Of a stretch of 64,000 bases of DNA, positions 62,258 through 64,000 are shown one piece after another (position 1 is the first letter of the stretch; the number at the start of each line of letters is the position of its first letter). The translations under genes and the position numbers were made by a program. This stretch comes from Myxococcales bacterium (GTDB lineage Bacteria > Myxococcota_A > Polyangia > Polyangiales > Polyangiaceae), in assembly GCA_004193285.1 (NCBI GenBank), contig SECP01000034.1, forward strand, positions 1-64,000, read 5' to 3'. A model generated the notes under the pieces. That model did not search any database. It saw only the letters and a list, made by a program, of their open reading frames with translations, and was not told where the DNA came from.

Positions 62258-63168
62258 CGACGGTCCGCGAGGCTTACCCTCGGGGACCGCGACTCTTCGC
62301 GCTGCAGGCTTGCGCTGCGGACTCGCGGGCGCGTGGCGTCGAACGGGGATGCGTGTACCGAGAGCAGCGGCACGGAGAGCCGGTTGCGCAACGTCGCGAC
62401 GACGCCACGCGTGACGCGGGCCCGAGCGTCGTCGTTTTGGCCCATGCCCATGACGACGAGATCGAACTCGCAGGACTCGTTGTAGCCCTCGATGCCGCCG
62501 GCGATGTTGCCGGCCACGAGCACCTGGCTGCCGACCTTCACGCCGAGGGCGGCGACCCGCGCCTCCAGCTCCTCCAGCGCGGCCCGATCGCCCTTGCGCG
62601 GCGCGGAGCGCTCGCGGGAAACGACGTGGAGCAACTGGACCTCCGCGCCGAAGCGCAGCGCGAACGACGACGCCCAATCTACCATTCGGCTCGTGGCGGG
62701 CCCGAAGTCCACCGGAACCAAGATTCGCTCCACCGCGGCGGCTCGATCGCGATCGTGCACGCTGAGGGTGGCGCTGCTCGTGGTTGCCGATACGTCCCGC
62801 ACGACGTCGTCACGAAACTGCCAGCCCAGATCCGAGCGGAAGCGCGAGCCGAGCACGATGAGATCGCAGCCTCGCTCCGTGGCGCGCTCGCAAATGGACG
62901 CGGCCGGCGCTCCGAATGCCACCCGAGCGTTACCCGCGACGCTGGGTTCCAGTGAAGCCACGAGCCGTTCGAGCCGCGCTTCCGCCTCCGGATCGAAGGG
63001 GCCGGGGCTGACGTAGAGGGCCTCCAGCTCGGCCTCGAACTGGCGCGCAATCAGCGAGGCGAGAGCCGTGGCTCCCGGGGCCGGGCGCTGCACGTCCAAC
63101 GCGCAAAGGATGCGCCGAAACGCGGGAAGCTCCGGTCCGCTCAGCGCGGCCGTCCGTGACGTACTCAT
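62254..63168 (-). CDS. Tandem universal stress protein
   Basis: 304 residues with two Usp domains. The first (about 18-145) reads FRRILCALDVQRPAPGA with DLIVLGSRFRSDLGWQF. The second (about 148-280) reads VERILVPVDFGPATSRMVDWA and LVVMGMGQNDDARARVTRG. The second copy keeps a partial ATP-binding pattern of the G-x2-G-x9-G type; the first looks weaker. A charged tail of about 25 residues follows. The ATG at 63168 gives a start just before the domain. It is the first gene of the coupled chain leading to the two glycosyltransferases. Confidence 0.9.
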   Translation of the reverse strand: MSTSRTAALSGPELPAFRRILCALDVQRPAPGATALASLIARQFEAELEALYVSPGPFDPEAEARLERLVASLEPSVAGNARVAFGAPAASICERATERGCDLIVLGSRFRSDLGWQFRDDVVRDVSATTSSATLSVHDRDRAAAVERILVPVDFGPATSRMVDWASSFALRFGAEVQLLHVVSRERSAPRKGDRAALEELEARVAALGVKVGSQVLVAGNIAGGIEGYNESCEFDLVVMGMGQNDDARARVTRGVVATLRNRLSVPLLSVHASPFDATRPRVRSASLQREESRSPRVSLADRR

Positions 63169-63313
63169 GAAAGTCCTTGTTTTGGCTACGAGAAGCTCGG
63201 AGGTGAAGCCTACCTGGCTAGCCACCAACGCGCGCCGCCTGACACTCCAGCGTGCCGGCAGCGCACGGAAAAACGCGCAGCTCTGTGCTCAGTACGCGCT
63301 CGAGCTCCGAAAG

Positions 63314-64000
63314 TCAAATCGTTACGGGTATTTCGTCCGTGTACACCTTGAAGCCGACGAGCTCGCACGGACCGAAAGTGGTGGCGATGGCGACGTCCGC
63401 GGCGTCCCTACCGCGCGCGATGAGGATGCGACCACGGCGCGGGACGTTGTTTCGTGGATCGAAGGTGTGCCACGCGCCGCCCAAGTACACTTCCAGCCAA
63501 GCCGCGAAGTCCATGGGCGCGTAGGGCGGCGGCAAGCCGATGTCGCCCAAGTAGCCCGTGCAGTAGCGAGTAGGAATGTTGAGCGCGCGGAGGAGCGTGA
63601 TCGCCAAATGCGTGAAGTCGCGGCACACGCCGCGCGGCTCGTTGAAGACCTCCCACGCGGTCTTGGTTGCGCTGGCGTGCTCGTAGCCGAACTGGATGTG
63701 CCGATGAACGAAGTCGCACACCGCTTGCACCCGCGCCGCTCCTGGCGCCGTACCCCCGAACATCTTCCAGGCGATCTCGGTGAGGCGGTCCGTCTCGCAG
63801 TAACGGCTGCCGAGCAGGAAAACGAGCACCTGCTCGGGCAAGAGCTGCAGTTGATGCTGCTGCTCCTCGTGACAGGTGGGGTCCAGCTCGCCACTGTCGT
63901 TGACGACTCCGAGCGCCGAGATGGTGACTCGGCCGGGGGGAGCGACGAGCCGATTGCACCAGTTGCCGAAGCCGTCGCGGTAGCCGTAAATCGGCGCTAC
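63314..64000 (-). CDS. Transglutaminase-like cysteine protease-fold protein, 5' end outside window
   Basis: The frame stays open from the stop to the window edge, giving 228 visible residues. The N-terminal part (GFGNWCNRLVAPPGRVTISA, LDPTCHEE) matches the bacterial transglutaminase-like N-terminal domain. The catalytic core has the Cys in GVCRDFTHLAITLLRAL, and the His and Asp in AWLEVYLGGAWHTFDPRNN. In bacteria, proteins of this superfamily are proteases or cross-linking enzymes, and the substrate is unknown. A 145-bp gap separates it from the stress protein gene, so it may belong to the same transcription direction but a separate unit. Confidence 0.88.
   Translation of the reverse strand, partial: VAPIYGYRDGFGNWCNRLVAPPGRVTISALGVVNDSGELDPTCHEEQQHQLQLLPEQVLVFLLGSRYCETDRLTEIAWKMFGGTAPGAARVQAVCDFVHRHIQFGYEHASATKTAWEVFNEPRGVCRDFTHLAITLLRALNIPTRYCTGYLGDIGLPPPYAPMDFAAWLEVYLGGAWHTFDPRNNVPRRGRILIARGRDAADVAIATTFGPCELVGFKVYTDEIPVTI

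Overview
The window looks like chromosomal DNA of a soil myxobacterium, most likely of the Sorangium/Polyangium type (Myxococcota). This is an inference from very high GC, many GTG and TTG starts, and an unusual number of secreted Cys-rich, Gly-rich and lipoprotein genes. Other pointers are a eukaryote-like Ser/Thr kinase, FGE/SUMF1-like lipoproteins, a fibro-slime domain protein, and FecR/VIT/vWA proteins carrying an AgmX/PglI-like domain. No phage, IS element, CRISPR array or rRNA operon is visible.

Layout. 1-10 kb: the 3' end of a Cys-rich secreted protein, D-Ala-D-Ala ligase, a lipoprotein, a membrane-fused spermidine synthase homologue, tRNA-Glu with promoter and terminator, a disrupted beta-propeller lipoprotein gene, and an orphan PilB/GspE-type ATPase with a multiplied MshEN-like region. 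10-20 kb: a nucleoside deaminase, a CBS protein, an alpha/beta-hydrolase lipoprotein coupled to a NIF3 protein, and a molybdenum enzyme block (FdhF/YdeP-like oxidoreductase, FdhD, a DUF457-type membrane protein, a sulfite-oxidase-like protein). A fibro-slime lipoprotein and an AI-2E family permease follow. 20-29 kb: a 1030-residue lipoprotein with about eleven Cys-rich repeats, a TPR/PEGA-like envelope protein, a Ser/Thr kinase, a cyclophilin, an esterase and argF. 29.2-30.4 kb: a gene-free block of three tandem-repeat arrays and several palindromes.

30-36 kb: an L,D-transpeptidase followed by two FGE-like proteins, a ROK regulator and argC. 36-49 kb: two very large, translationally coupled FecR-VIT-vWA-AgmX/TonB-like-TPR envelope proteins, a Gly-rich lipoprotein, and a protein built of about 18 x-P-aromatic repeats whose TTG start overlaps the hisS stop. 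49-57 kb: housekeeping genes (hisS, ruvX, mltG, an RRM RNA-binding protein, a RhlE-like helicase, transketolase), with a structured leader ahead of the RRM gene. 57-64 kb: a GH130 enzyme converging on a cluster of two GT4 glycosyltransferases, an unknown protein, a tandem universal stress protein and a transglutaminase-like protein cut by the window end.

The best candidates for undescribed biology are the coupled FecR-VIT-vWA pair, the GH130/GT4/USP cluster and the 29.2-30.4 kb repeat block. The repeat block also holds a 31-bp near-identical copy of a piece of hisS. Start sites were moved inward from the longest frame where a signal peptide, Shine-Dalgarno site, gene overlap or family alignment supported it.
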